From Oscillospiraceae bacterium (GTDB lineage: Bacteria > Bacillota > Clostridia > Oscillospirales > Butyricicoccaceae): DNA of 49,728 bases. The notes below the pieces were generated by a model. That model was not told the origin of the DNA and searched no databases. It saw only the letters and a list, made by a program, of their open reading frames with translations. The stretch is from positions 1-49,728 of the forward strand of contig SVKN01000008.1 of NCBI GenBank assembly GCA_015068445.1, given 5' to 3'. Both the position numbers and the translations under genes were made by a program. Positions 1-8,764 of the stretch are shown in pieces. Numbering within the stretch: position 1 is the stretch's first letter; every line of letters begins with the position of its first letter.

Positions 1-2
1 AC

Positions 3-3000
3 GTGGTGACGCCGGGACTGAGAGACGCGCTGCGCGAAGCGGGCGTGGAGGTCGGCCCGGCACAGGCCCGGTACCGCGATGCGGTGGCAAAGAAAAACGC
101 CGCACAGGGCGGCGTGAAGTTCAGTTTGAAAGATATAGTCGGAGAAAAAAAGGATTATGGACAGGGCGTCCTTTTGGATACAAACCTTTTTGACGGTATC
201 GCTCCCCGTAATTGGGGCCGTGTTTTGGGAGACTATGTGTACAAAAATCTCGCCGGGACGCAAATGGTGATGTATGATGAGGCTGGGAACGAGAAGACAG
301 TCACATTTGCGCGTCTGAATGACCGTGTACGCAAGGATGGAGCAAAAAACAGCCACAAGGTCATTGATAAGCTGGCGCGCTACACGGGCGATAATGTAAA
401 GGCTTTGGCGACAATCCACCTGTCTGAGATGCTGAGAGCGTCCGGAAACGAATCCCACACGGACGAACACAACCACCAGTGGCTTGACGAAAACGGATGG
501 ACATACAGAACCGCATACCTGCAAACAAGGGACGGTAATATCTATGAGGCGACCCTCAATATTGCCAATGGACGGGACCGAGACATTCTTTATGCGATCA
601 GCAATGTAAAACAAATAGATAAAAGCGTTACCGGCGGCGTCGTGCCCTCAACCGGAACGGAAGGGGCTCGCACAACATCACGTAACGCTTCTGATCGAAG
701 AGTACCACATCCCGACGAGTCTGTCAAGGGCGAGGGTAAGTTCTCGCTCAAGCAGCGCGACGACGCCTATGCCACTGCCGTGGAGCGCGGGGACATGGAC
801 GAGGCGCAGCAGATGGTGGACGAGGCCGCGAAGGCGGCGGGGTACGATACGCCGAGGCTGTACCACGGGACCAGGGCGTTTGGCTTTACGGAGTTTGACG
901 CGTCCAAGAGCGACGACGGCATCTCCTTCTTTGCCACGGACAGCCCGATGACCGCACGAACATACTCCGGCGAGACGGACAGAAACCGCATCAAGGACGC
1001 TGCCAGGATCAACGTGGACAATCTCCGCGGCGAGGCACTGCTGGAGGAGGCGAAAAAGCAGCCGAGGCTGCAGCGATACAAAGATTACCGCCTCATGCGC
1101 GGCGAGGAGCGCCAGCGGCTGATCGAGGAGGAGCGCCGGGGCATCACACTGACGGCGCAGGACGCAGCGGACTTCATCAACGATCACGAAGGAGCGTTTG
1201 ACGCCGACAAAATGGCGGTCATGGACAGGCTGCTTAACGCGCTGTCCGACGTCAGTACAGCCCGGGATGAGGACAGCCTGCAGGAGGCGTGGGACAGATG
1301 GTCTGACGCGATGTGGGACCTGAAATGGATGGACGAGAGCATCCAGATGGAGTTTATCGACGCGATCGGGAACCGCCAGCTGCAGGTCATGAAAAACCAC
1401 CTGGATGACTTCATGTATAATGGTGACATCTTCATCGAGGATGACGAGTACAGTTTCAGTTACGTGTTCGACAACCAGGTCGCGCTGGAGCTTGACGCAG
1501 AACTGCACAAGGGCGTGTATGAGCTCTACGGCAAGACGGGCAACCAGCTCGTGATCGACGCCAACGGCAGCAACTGGAACCAGATCACCGCGCCGGACGA
1601 GCTGAACCTGTACGGTCCGCAGCGGACGAGAGACATTGCCGTGGCGGCAAAGGCCAATGGTTACGACAGCGTGCTGTTCAAGAACCTGCGCGACAACGGA
1701 GGAGAGACTGCGTATAACGGCGAGAGCAACGTGTACATCTTCTTCAATGCGAGCGACCTTAAATCCGCCGACCCGGTGACCTATGACGACGACGGCAACG
1801 TGATCCCGCTGAGCGAGCGGTTCAATCAGAAGCGGGACGATATCAGGTACAGCATCAAAAGAGATTTTTCTAACGTGACGCCTGCGACAAGACAGGAGTC
1901 CATGGATCTTGATGCGACGGACGACCGGAATGTAGCACGGTACCAGAACGAGGTGACGCAGGTGCTTGACGGCACCATGCGATCGAACCAGCTCGTGCTA
2001 CTGGGTCGCCCGTCAGATATCCTCAAGAAGTACCTGGGTTCAGACAAGGCTTTGTATATGCCGCAGAGCGCTGTGAAAAAAGCGGCACTCCCGAAGGAGA
2101 GCGGCGGAAAACATGGGCTTGGGCGCGTGGTTGTGGACGAGCTGCCATATCAGTTTGCTGATCCGATGGCAATCACCGGCAACACGACAGAACACGTCGA
2201 AAAGGGTGACAACAGCATCGTCGTCTGGACAAACTGGAAGACGGTTGCAGGCAATTCGATCATCGTGCCGATCCGTATCGATGCAAAAGGCAAGTTGGGC
2301 ATATACAACAATGTTAATACGGCCTTTGACGTAAACACGGAGGTTTATTACAACGATCTTCTGCGCGAGGGCAATGTGCTGTACACAAGAGACAACAAAA
2401 GCATCCGCGAGCTCCTTACACAGAGGCGATATGTGCCAAAGTGGGAGCAAGCGAATGCTTCTGGAGATAGTGTACCACAGGGCGATAGGAATGTCAACTA
2501 CTCCCTCAAGGGTACGGAGACGCAGAGGGAGATCGCGGAGCTGCGGGAGCAGGTGGACCGGCTGCGGACGAACGTCGAGCGGTGGAAGACCGAGACGAAG
2601 CGGAGCGACCGGCAGGCAGTTGACCCGAAGGCCGTGGAGCGGACGGCGCGGGCGCTGGCCAAGGAGTACACGGGCAGCACGAAGGGCGCGGACATCACCA
2701 AGGATCTGGAGAGCCTGTACAACTTCATTTCCCATGGCGGCGACGGCAAGGACGAGCTGACCTTTGAGAGCGCCTTTGACCGGGCGCTGGCCATTGCGGA
2801 CACGCTGATCGAGAACGCGGTGACGCAGGACGACGAGGCGTATAGGGAGTACGAGGCGCTGCGCCGGTACTGCCGCGAGACGCCGTTTGTGCTGGGGCCG
2901 GAGGACGCGGCCAACATCACGGATTACAGCAGCTGGGCCAAGGGCAACCGAGGCCGCCTGCGCGTCAAGCGCGGGGACCGCACCAACGTGGACAGCTATT

Positions 3001-6000
3001 ATCAGGAGATGGCGCAGGAGTGGCCGGAGTTTTTCGACCCCGACATCACCGACCCGGCGGACCAGATCCAGCGCATCCGCTCCGTGCTGGACGGGCTGTA
3101 CACCATCAACGAGTACAATCCGTTCTCGGAGCACATGGAGGACGCGAAGCTGTACGCGGCCAACGACATCATGGACCGGTTCTGGGACGTGCCGAATGTC
3201 AAAAAGACGTTTGCGGACAGGGCCGAAGAACGCCTGATCAGGGAGACGGCGAAGTGGCGCGAACGTGCAGAACAGAACGTGCAGACCGAACGCCAGAAAC
3301 GCGAGGAGGCAGTGCAGCGCCTCAAGGACCATTATAAGGAGGTCAAGGCCAGGGCGAGCGAGCGCAAAGCGGACAGCCAGGCGAGAACGAGGCTGCTGAA
3401 AATTGCAAAGCGCCTGCAGAACAAAAAGCTGCCGGCGGCTGGCCGGGCGCTGCTGGATCAGTACATCGGCGATCTGGACACCGTGAGCAAGAGCATCACG
3501 GGCAAGACGCTCGATAATCTGCACGAGCTGGAGGATTGGTACAGGGCAAAGACAAATCCCAACAGCGCCGAATACGACCCGGATTTCATCCCGGACGACG
3601 CGACGCTGAAAAAGCTGGAGCGCCTGCATCAGCGGAGGATCGCGGACATGACCGTCGACGAGGTGGCCGATCTGACCGACATCCTGCTGAACATCGAGAA
3701 CGAGCTGCGCACGAGCAAGCAGCTGATCGACCAGGAGGACCGCCGGAACGTGTACCACATGGGCGAAGAGGTCATCAAGGACATCTACTCCACCAAGGGC
3801 AACGACCCCGGCGTCAGGGGCGCGGCGGGCAGGTTTATCGCAACGCAGACGCTGTCGCCGGTACGCCTGATGCACAAGCTGACGGGCTACAACGACGCCG
3901 ACCCGATGTACAAGCTGACGCAGGCACTGAACGACGGGCAGCGCGCGGCCATCGATTACGAGCGACGGGCGAAGATCCCGTTCCGCGAGTTGGCGGCAGA
4001 CAAAGCCTTTAATAAGATGTTCAGCGGCAAGGACGCCGACACCATCCAGGTAACGGGGCTGACGAAGGACGGCGCGCGGACGGTGACGATCACGCCGGCC
4101 ATGCGCGTGTCGCTGTACCTGCACAGCCTCAACAACCAGAACCTGCGGCATATCCGCGACGGCGGCATCACGGTGCCGGACGCGAAACTGTACGCCAAGG
4201 GCAACATCCAGGAGGCTTACAACCGCGGAGTGACGATCAAGCTGGATCCTTCGCAGGTGCGGGCGATCACGTCCCGCATGACGCCGAAGGAGCGCGAGTT
4301 CGCGCGGTTGGTACACAACTACTTCAACGGCATGAGCCGCACGGAGATCAACGAGGTCAGCGAAAAGCTCAAGGGCTACTCGCTGGCACAGGTGGAGGAT
4401 TACTTCCCGATCAAGACCGACAGGAGCTTTGGCAAGGGCGAGTTTGAAAGCATGAAGTTTGACGGTACCATCGAGGGCATGGGCTGGACAAAGGAGCGCC
4501 AGACGGGCGCGGCCAACCCGATCATGCTGATGGACGTCAACCGGGTGCTTGACCAGAGCATCTCGCAGCATGCCAAGTATGTCGGGCTGGCGATCCCGGT
4601 GCGCAACTTCAACAAGGTGTGGGGTGTGACCACGGCGAGCTATGACGCGCAGGGCAACCGCAGCAGCTATGAGAGCAGCGTGCAGCAGGCGCTCAAGCAG
4701 AGGTGGGGCGGAACCAACTATGACGCCGTGGAGAAGATGATGACCGACCTGCAGAACCCGCGCAGCGGCGCAGACAACCCGTGGAGCAAGGCGCTGAGCA
4801 AGCTGCAGAGCAATTACGCTGGCGCGGTGCTGACGCTGAACGGCAGTGTGGCCATCAAGCAGACGGCGTCCTATCCGACGGCGGCGGCCGTGCTGGGCTG
4901 GGAACCGCTGGCCAAGGCCATGAAGGACTTCGGCAAGGTGAACCTGGACCTGATCGAGAAGTACACGCCGCTGCAGTGGTACCGCAGCCAGGGTTTCTCG
5001 ACCCGCGAGCTGGGCGACATGGCGAAGAATCCCAACGCCATGAACCGTCTGCTGAGCAAGCCGGCACTCAACTGGGTGCAGGGCATGGACGTGCTGACGA
5101 CCCGCAAGCTGTGGAAGGCCAGCGAGTATTACGTGCAGGCCAACAACAAGGATGTGAGACGGGGCACGGACGAGTATTACAAAGCGGTGGCGGATATCTA
5201 CAACCGCGTGATTGAGGAGACGCAGCCCAACTACACGACGATGCAGCGGCCTAACATGCTGCGAAGCGACAATGACCTGCTGCGGGCAATTTCCATGTTC
5301 AAAACACAGCCTTTCCAGAACTTCAACGTCATATACGACGCGGCGGGGAACCTGCGGGCAAAGCTGCGGCAGGGCGACGAGGCCGCCATCAAACAGGCGA
5401 AGAGGGAGTTTGGCTGGGCGGTGACGAGCCAGGCCGCACAGTTGGCCGTGTTCGCGGGCATGACGATGCTGTGGCAGTTGTTCCGCGGCAAGAAGGACAA
5501 GTACGACGACGATGACGGCGAGGTCAGCCTGACGTCGATGCTGACGGGGCTGAGCAAGGACATGATCGCCGGAGCGGCGTCCATCGTGCCCTTCGGCGGC
5601 GAGGCGTGGGAGATGATCGCCAGTAAAGTGTTTGGCGAGAAATACTACGGGCTGGACGTGTCGGCCGTCGAGACCGTAAACGACGCGGTGGCGGGCCTGC
5701 AGAGCGCGGACAAGCTGATCTCCGACATGGCGCAGAAGATCGTGGACGGTGAGCCGGTGGACGCAGCGGGCACCTGGATCAAGCTCAAGAAGGTGCTGGG
5801 CAACGTCAGCAAGATCGCCGGCGCGCCTGTTGACAACGTGCTCAAGCTGAGCAGCGCGATCTATCGGCGCGGCGCGATCGCCGCCTACGGACGATATCTT
5901 GGCGAGTACAAGGCGCTGACGGTGACGAGCGATCCGAACACGTCCACCAACAGGGGCGCATACTACGACCTGCTTTACAAGGCGTCGCAGAACGACCAGA

Positions 6001-6149
6001 AGCAGTACGTGGAGATGTACAAGGAGATGCTGGAGAGCGGCGCGTTTACCGCCGACCAGATCAAGAGCGGCATGGAAGACCGTATGAAGAAAGCCGAGGG
6101 CGTGAACAGCGTGAAAGACCTGTCCCACAGATTCGTGGCGCCCAAATAA
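3..6149 (+). CDS. Phage polyvalent protein (5'-truncated by window), ART-like, MuF-C-like and LPD38-like modules
   Basis: At least 2048 residues; the frame is open to the window edge, so the GTG at base 3 is probably internal. I see four modules separated by a recurring short motif [FY]S[LI]K at residues 40-43, 247-250, 616-619 and 833-836. Residues 44-246 are an unassigned, AT-richer module. Residues about 250-615 resemble an ADP-ribosyltransferase-like (ART-PolyVal) domain, with LYHGTRAFGFTEFD near residue 286. Residues 617-832 resemble the MuF C-terminal domain (hydrophobic DSIVVWT-type strand, GIYNN). Residues about 840-1140 are charged coiled coil. The C-terminal half, from about 1276, resembles LPD38, with one likely membrane segment near residue 1815 (AVFAGMTMLWQLF). 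Proteins of this type are carried by phages and conjugative elements and are thought to enter the recipient cell with the DNA. Domain names are from memory of family patterns and are inference; the modular layout is seen directly. Confidence 0.8.
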   Translation: MVTPGLRDALREAGVEVGPAQARYRDAVAKKNAAQGGVKFSLKDIVGEKKDYGQGVLLDTNLFDGIAPRNWGRVLGDYVYKNLAGTQMVMYDEAGNEKTVTFARLNDRVRKDGAKNSHKVIDKLARYTGDNVKALATIHLSEMLRASGNESHTDEHNHQWLDENGWTYRTAYLQTRDGNIYEATLNIANGRDRDILYAISNVKQIDKSVTGGVVPSTGTEGARTTSRNASDRRVPHPDESVKGEGKFSLKQRDDAYATAVERGDMDEAQQMVDEAAKAAGYDTPRLYHGTRAFGFTEFDASKSDDGISFFATDSPMTARTYSGETDRNRIKDAARINVDNLRGEALLEEAKKQPRLQRYKDYRLMRGEERQRLIEEERRGITLTAQDAADFINDHEGAFDADKMAVMDRLLNALSDVSTARDEDSLQEAWDRWSDAMWDLKWMDESIQMEFIDAIGNRQLQVMKNHLDDFMYNGDIFIEDDEYSFSYVFDNQVALELDAELHKGVYELYGKTGNQLVIDANGSNWNQITAPDELNLYGPQRTRDIAVAAKANGYDSVLFKNLRDNGGETAYNGESNVYIFFNASDLKSADPVTYDDDGNVIPLSERFNQKRDDIRYSIKRDFSNVTPATRQESMDLDATDDRNVARYQNEVTQVLDGTMRSNQLVLLGRPSDILKKYLGSDKALYMPQSAVKKAALPKESGGKHGLGRVVVDELPYQFADPMAITGNTTEHVEKGDNSIVVWTNWKTVAGNSIIVPIRIDAKGKLGIYNNVNTAFDVNTEVYYNDLLREGNVLYTRDNKSIRELLTQRRYVPKWEQANASGDSVPQGDRNVNYSLKGTETQREIAELREQVDRLRTNVERWKTETKRSDRQAVDPKAVERTARALAKEYTGSTKGADITKDLESLYNFISHGGDGKDELTFESAFDRALAIADTLIENAVTQDDEAYREYEALRRYCRETPFVLGPEDAANITDYSSWAKGNRGRLRVKRGDRTNVDSYYQEMAQEWPEFFDPDITDPADQIQRIRSVLDGLYTINEYNPFSEHMEDAKLYAANDIMDRFWDVPNVKKTFADRAEERLIRETAKWRERAEQNVQTERQKREEAVQRLKDHYKEVKARASERKADSQARTRLLKIAKRLQNKKLPAAGRALLDQYIGDLDTVSKSITGKTLDNLHELEDWYRAKTNPNSAEYDPDFIPDDATLKKLERLHQRRIADMTVDEVADLTDILLNIENELRTSKQLIDQEDRRNVYHMGEEVIKDIYSTKGNDPGVRGAAGRFIATQTLSPVRLMHKLTGYNDADPMYKLTQALNDGQRAAIDYERRAKIPFRELAADKAFNKMFSGKDADTIQVTGLTKDGARTVTITPAMRVSLYLHSLNNQNLRHIRDGGITVPDAKLYAKGNIQEAYNRGVTIKLDPSQVRAITSRMTPKEREFARLVHNYFNGMSRTEINEVSEKLKGYSLAQVEDYFPIKTDRSFGKGEFESMKFDGTIEGMGWTKERQTGAANPIMLMDVNRVLDQSISQHAKYVGLAIPVRNFNKVWGVTTASYDAQGNRSSYESSVQQALKQRWGGTNYDAVEKMMTDLQNPRSGADNPWSKALSKLQSNYAGAVLTLNGSVAIKQTASYPTAAAVLGWEPLAKAMKDFGKVNLDLIEKYTPLQWYRSQGFSTRELGDMAKNPNAMNRLLSKPALNWVQGMDVLTTRKLWKASEYYVQANNKDVRRGTDEYYKAVADIYNRVIEETQPNYTTMQRPNMLRSDNDLLRAISMFKTQPFQNFNVIYDAAGNLRAKLRQGDEAAIKQAKREFGWAVTSQAAQLAVFAGMTMLWQLFRGKKDKYDDDDGEVSLTSMLTGLSKDMIAGAASIVPFGGEAWEMIASKVFGEKYYGLDVSAVETVNDAVAGLQSADKLISDMAQKIVDGEPVDAAGTWIKLKKVLGNVSKIAGAPVDNVLKLSSAIYRRGAIAAYGRYLGEYKALTVTSDPNTSTNRGAYYDLLYKASQNDQKQYVEMYKEMLESGAFTADQIKSGMEDRMKKAEGVNSVKDLSHRFVAPK

Positions 6150-6151
6150 GG

Positions 6152-6181
6152 ATCGCCCCCGCGAAAGCGGGGGCGATTTTT
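6152..6181 (+). terminator. Rho-independent terminator after the polyvalent protein gene
   Basis: A perfect 11-bp GC-rich stem with a GAAA loop is followed by TTTT, starting 3 bases after the stop codon. It separates the structural/polyvalent transcript from the lysis genes. Confidence 0.9.
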
Positions 6182-6230
6182 ATACCTTGCCATGATATGT
6201 TATACTCAACAAATCCAGAGGGGAGAGATC

Positions 6231-6713
6231 ATGATGGACGAGAGGGTGTTGACCTTTAAGGCGGCAGTGACGGCGATCTTCGGGATCATCGGCGAGCTGC
6301 TGGGCTGGAAGGGTCTGATGATGCTGATGCTGGCGGCCATGATGGCGCTGGACTATATCTCCGGGAGCCTGGCCGCGAAGAAAAACGGCGAGTGGAGCAG
6401 CCAGGTGGCGCGGGAGGGCCTTGCGCACAAGGGCGGGACCATCGTCGTGGTGCTGGTGGCGCTGCTGGCCGACGCGCTGTTTGTGTGGGCCTTGCCGGAG
6501 ATCCCGCTGGGCGGCTTTGTGCTGCACAATCCGGGCGCTTTCCTGCCGCTGGTGCTGGCATGGTATATCATCACGGAGGCCGGGTCCGTGCTGGAGAACG
6601 CCGTCAAGATGGGCGCGCCGGTGCCGGCATGGTTCCGAAAAGCGATCCGAAACGTGGGGCAGGCCGTGGACAAGGCCGGCGACAAGATCACAAAGGACAG
6701 TGAGACAAAGTGA
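6231..6713 (+). CDS. Phage holin (toxin secretion/phage lysis holin family)
   Basis: A 160-residue membrane protein likely to form the lesion that lets the endolysin reach the cell wall. There are about three hydrophobic segments (roughly residues 25-45, 72-92, 100-120), with a short LDYISG motif after the first and an amphipathic lysine-rich tail. The pattern fits the clostridial phage holin family (Holin_4_1-like). The start is placed at the first of two adjacent ATGs (6231, 6234), behind the purine-rich GAGGGGAGAG at 6218-6227; a longer frame from 6192 has no ribosome site. The stop overlaps the GTG of the next gene (GTGA), so holin and endolysin are translationally coupled, as is usual in lysis cassettes. 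Confidence 0.85.
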   Translation: MMDERVLTFKAAVTAIFGIIGELLGWKGLMMLMLAAMMALDYISGSLAAKKNGEWSSQVAREGLAHKGGTIVVVLVALLADALFVWALPEIPLGGFVLHNPGAFLPLVLAWYIITEAGSVLENAVKMGAPVPAWFRKAIRNVGQAVDKAGDKITKDSETK

Positions 6714-7348
6714 GAGATATCGAGCTGCTGCATCCTGAGATGAGGGCACTGTGCCGGGAGTTTATCAAGCGCTGCAAGGCCCAGGGGCTGATAGCGAAAA
6801 TCAGCGAGACGTACCGCACCAAAGCGGAGCAGGACGCGCTGTACGCCATCGGGCGGACGGAGCCGGGGAGCATCGTCACCAACGCCAGATACCCCTACAG
6901 CGCGCACTGCTGGGGCCTTGCCTTTGATATCTACCGCGGCGACGGCAAGGGCGCGTACTACAACGGCGACGGCTGGTTCGAGAAGTGCGGCAAGGTGGGC
7001 AAGGCCTTGGGGCTTTTCTGGGGCGGCGACTTCAAATCCATCAAGGATCGGCCGCATTTTGAGCTGCCGAAGTACCTGCCGAACAACAGCTGCAAGACAT
7101 TGATCGCGAGATATGGGACGCCGGAGGCGTTCAAGCGAACATGGGAGGAGGTCGAGACCGTGACACAGGCGGATTTTGACAAAATGATGGACAACTGGCT
7201 TGCGCGCCGGAACGCGCTGCCTACGGCAGCCTGGGCCGAAGCGGAGATGGAGGAGGCCATCGACGAGCAGATCACGGACGGCACCAGGCCGCAGGCGTTT
7301 GCGACGCGGCAGGAGGTGGCGATCATGGTCAAGAGGGCGAGAAAGTGA
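6710..7348 (+). CDS. M15-family peptidoglycan endolysin (L-Ala-D-Glu/D-Ala-D-Ala peptidase type)
   Basis: 212 residues. Residues 1-125 carry the M15/CwlK-type zinc peptidase pattern: SETYRT near 32, the zinc-binding SAHxxGLAxD stretch with His66 and Asp73, and DRPHFE with His116. It should cut peptide stems of peptidoglycan at the end of the phage cycle. The C-terminal 60 residues (WAEAEMEEAIDEQITDG, then a TRQEVAIM-type ending) look like a short SLH-like or wall-attachment tail common on clostridial phage lysins. The GTG start overlaps the holin stop by 4 bases, and the gene's own stop overlaps the next GTG. It sits with the holin in a lysis operon. Confidence 0.88.
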   Translation: MRDIELLHPEMRALCREFIKRCKAQGLIAKISETYRTKAEQDALYAIGRTEPGSIVTNARYPYSAHCWGLAFDIYRGDGKGAYYNGDGWFEKCGKVGKALGLFWGGDFKSIKDRPHFELPKYLPNNSCKTLIARYGTPEAFKRTWEEVETVTQADFDKMMDNWLARRNALPTAAWAEAEMEEAIDEQITDGTRPQAFATRQEVAIMVKRARK

Positions 7349-7635
7349 GCGCGCCGGGGCTTGCGCGACTGCTGATGGTGCTGCTGCACGATCAGGCGGA
7401 CCGCGGCTCGGCGCACATGGAGACGCGGGCGCGGCTGAGTGAGATCAGCGACAGCAAGACCTTCTGGCGGACGCTGGACGACACGGTGCTGGACCGCGAG
7501 GAGTACGACACGGCGGCGCTCAAGGTGGTGCAGCATAAGTCCTTTATGGAGATCGGCGATCTGCTGCACATCGGGGAACGCACGGCGCGCCGGCGCTTTG
7601 AAACGGCGCTTGCCAAGATCGGAGACAACCTATAG
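7345..7635 (+). CDS. Small phage HTH protein (sigma-70 region 4-like/ArpU-like)
   Basis: 96 residues, GTG start overlapping the endolysin stop. The C-terminal half (about residues 58-92) reads as a helix-turn-helix of the sigma-70 region 4 kind, with MEIGDLLHIGERTARRRF as the turn and recognition helix. The N-terminal half is helical without a recognisable motif. Phages of clostridia often carry such short HTH proteins (ArpU, RinA or sigma-like) as late transcription activators, though usually ahead of the terminase rather than after the lysin, so the position is unusual. The function is inferred from the HTH only. A strong terminator follows 11 bases after the stop. Confidence 0.65.
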   Translation: MSAPGLARLLMVLLHDQADRGSAHMETRARLSEISDSKTFWRTLDDTVLDREEYDTAALKVVQHKSFMEIGDLLHIGERTARRRFETALAKIGDNL

Positions 7636-7646
7636 CGTAGAGATTC

Positions 7647-7676
7647 AAGACCATCCTTCGGGATGGTCTTTTTTTT
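7647..7676 (+). terminator. Rho-independent terminator after the lysis operon
   Basis: A 10-bp stem with a UUCG-type loop is followed by eight T, ending the holin-lysin-HTH operon. Confidence 0.92.
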
Positions 7677-7764
7677 ATGCCTTTTTTTGGCCGCTTCGCG
7701 GCCGTAATGCGGCCGAACAGATCCGCGGAAGATTGAGACAATGGAGGCGCAGGAGGGGATAGCA

Positions 7765-8139
7765 GTGTGGGTGAGCTACAACGCCAACAGAGACGGGCGC
7801 CGGGTGGGCGACTGCACGATCCGGGCCATTATGGGCGCGACCGGCAAGAGCTGGAACAGCGTCTTTTGGGGGATCGTCTGGGAGGCTTTTTTACAGGCGG
7901 ACATTATGTCCTCCAATCCCGTGTGGGCGGCATACCTGCGGCGGCAGGGCTTTACACGCCATGCCGTGCCGGACGAGTGCCCGGACTGCTACACCATCGA
8001 GGACTTCGCCGCTGACCATCCCGTGGGTGACTACATCGTCGCTACGCCTGGACACGTCGTCTATTTGCATGACGGCGACTGGTGGGACACCTGGGACAGC
8101 GGCGGCGAGACCGTGACCTATTTTTGGAGGAGGGGTTAA
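7765..8139 (+). CDS. Small papain-like (C39-like) cysteine peptidase, phage accessory
   Basis: 124 residues. The GTG start is set by an AGGAGGGG site at 7751-7758; the in-frame ATG at 7741 has none. The order of conserved-looking residues suggests a papain/C39-type fold: Cys17 in GDCTIRAI, His97 in TPGHVVYLHDG, and an acidic residue (Asp105 or Asp111) in the DTWDSG stretch near the C-terminus. There is no signal peptide or membrane segment. It opens a six-gene cassette lying between the lysis operon and the attachment remnant, and is followed 2 bases later by the next gene. Peptidase activity is an inference from residue order; a non-catalytic relative is possible. Confidence 0.6.
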   Translation: MWVSYNANRDGRRVGDCTIRAIMGATGKSWNSVFWGIVWEAFLQADIMSSNPVWAAYLRRQGFTRHAVPDECPDCYTIEDFAADHPVGDYIVATPGHVVYLHDGDWWDTWDSGGETVTYFWRRG

Positions 8140-8141
8140 CC

Positions 8142-8495
8142 GTGGGCATCTACGACAATTATCCGTACTATGGGCCGTATCAGCAGCGGCCGACGCAGCA
8201 GGCGCAGACGGGGATGATCTGGGTACAGGGCGAGGCCGGGCAAAAGGCATACCTGGTGGCGCCCAATACGACCGTGCCGCTGTGGGACAGCGAGGACAAG
8301 GTGATCTATCTCAAGAGCGCGGACGCGAGCGGGCGGCCGTCGGTCCGGCGGCTGCGGTACACCATAGAGGACGAGCAGCCGGCCGCGCCGGTGCCGGGCA
8401 CCTTCGTGACCCGGGACGAGCTGGCGGGCGTGAGCGGCAAGATAGAGGAGCTGCAGAAGCGGCTCGACGCCATGACGGAGGTGCATCATGAGTAA
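8142..8495 (+). CDS. Hypothetical phage protein with C-terminal coiled coil
   Basis: 117 residues from a GTG preceded by a near-ideal GGAGGAGGGG. The N-terminus is rich in Tyr, Pro and Gln (NYPYYGPYQQRP). A short beta-rich middle follows (WVQGEAGQKAYLV, then a TVPLWDSEDKVIYLKS-type strand set), and the last 30 residues form a heptad-like helix (ELAGVSGKIEELQKRLDAM). The middle resembles small phage proteins encoded near tail or cargo genes in clostridia, but I cannot name a family. Its stop lies 8 bases inside the next gene, so the two are coupled. The product is probably structural or a partner of the following small Gln-rich protein; this is inference. Confidence 0.6.
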   Translation: MGIYDNYPYYGPYQQRPTQQAQTGMIWVQGEAGQKAYLVAPNTTVPLWDSEDKVIYLKSADASGRPSVRRLRYTIEDEQPAAPVPGTFVTRDELAGVSGKIEELQKRLDAMTEVHHE

Positions 8496-8706
8496 TCCCT
8501 TATTCGACATGCTGGGCGGCGCGGCGACCGGGGGCGGCCTGCCGCCGATCCTGCAGCAGTTTTTGCAGTTTAAGCAGGGCTTCACCGGCAACGCCCAACA
8601 GCAGGTCCAGCAGCTCCTTAACAGCGGCCGGATCAGTCAGCAGCAGTACGACCAGGCCGTGCAGCAGGCGCGGCAGCTCCAGCAGATGATGCAGGGGCGG
8701 AAATAG
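8488..8706 (+). CDS. Small Gln-rich hypothetical phage protein
   Basis: 72 residues starting inside the previous gene (8-base overlap), with AGGTG-type purines upstream. The N-terminus is Gly-rich (MLGGAATGGGLPPILQQF). The C-terminal half is helical and full of Gln (NAQQQVQQLLNSGRISQQQ), a composition typical of small clostridial phage proteins whose role is unknown. It could pack as an amphipathic helix against another cassette protein. No catalytic motif, signal or membrane span is visible. I do not recognise a family. Confidence 0.6.
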   Translation: MSNPLFDMLGGAATGGGLPPILQQFLQFKQGFTGNAQQQVQQLLNSGRISQQQYDQAVQQARQLQQMMQGRK

Positions 8707-8764
8707 TGTGTTTGCCTCCCGGCGCGCAGGAGGCTCACAAATACAATATAAGGAGACAACTACT

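Noticed and set aside
2040..6128. A 1362-codon open frame on the minus strand opposite the polyvalent protein
   Set aside because: It has Val/Leu/Arg/His-rich composition with no domains or ribosome site, and arises because GC-rich codons on the + strand avoid stops in this antisense frame.
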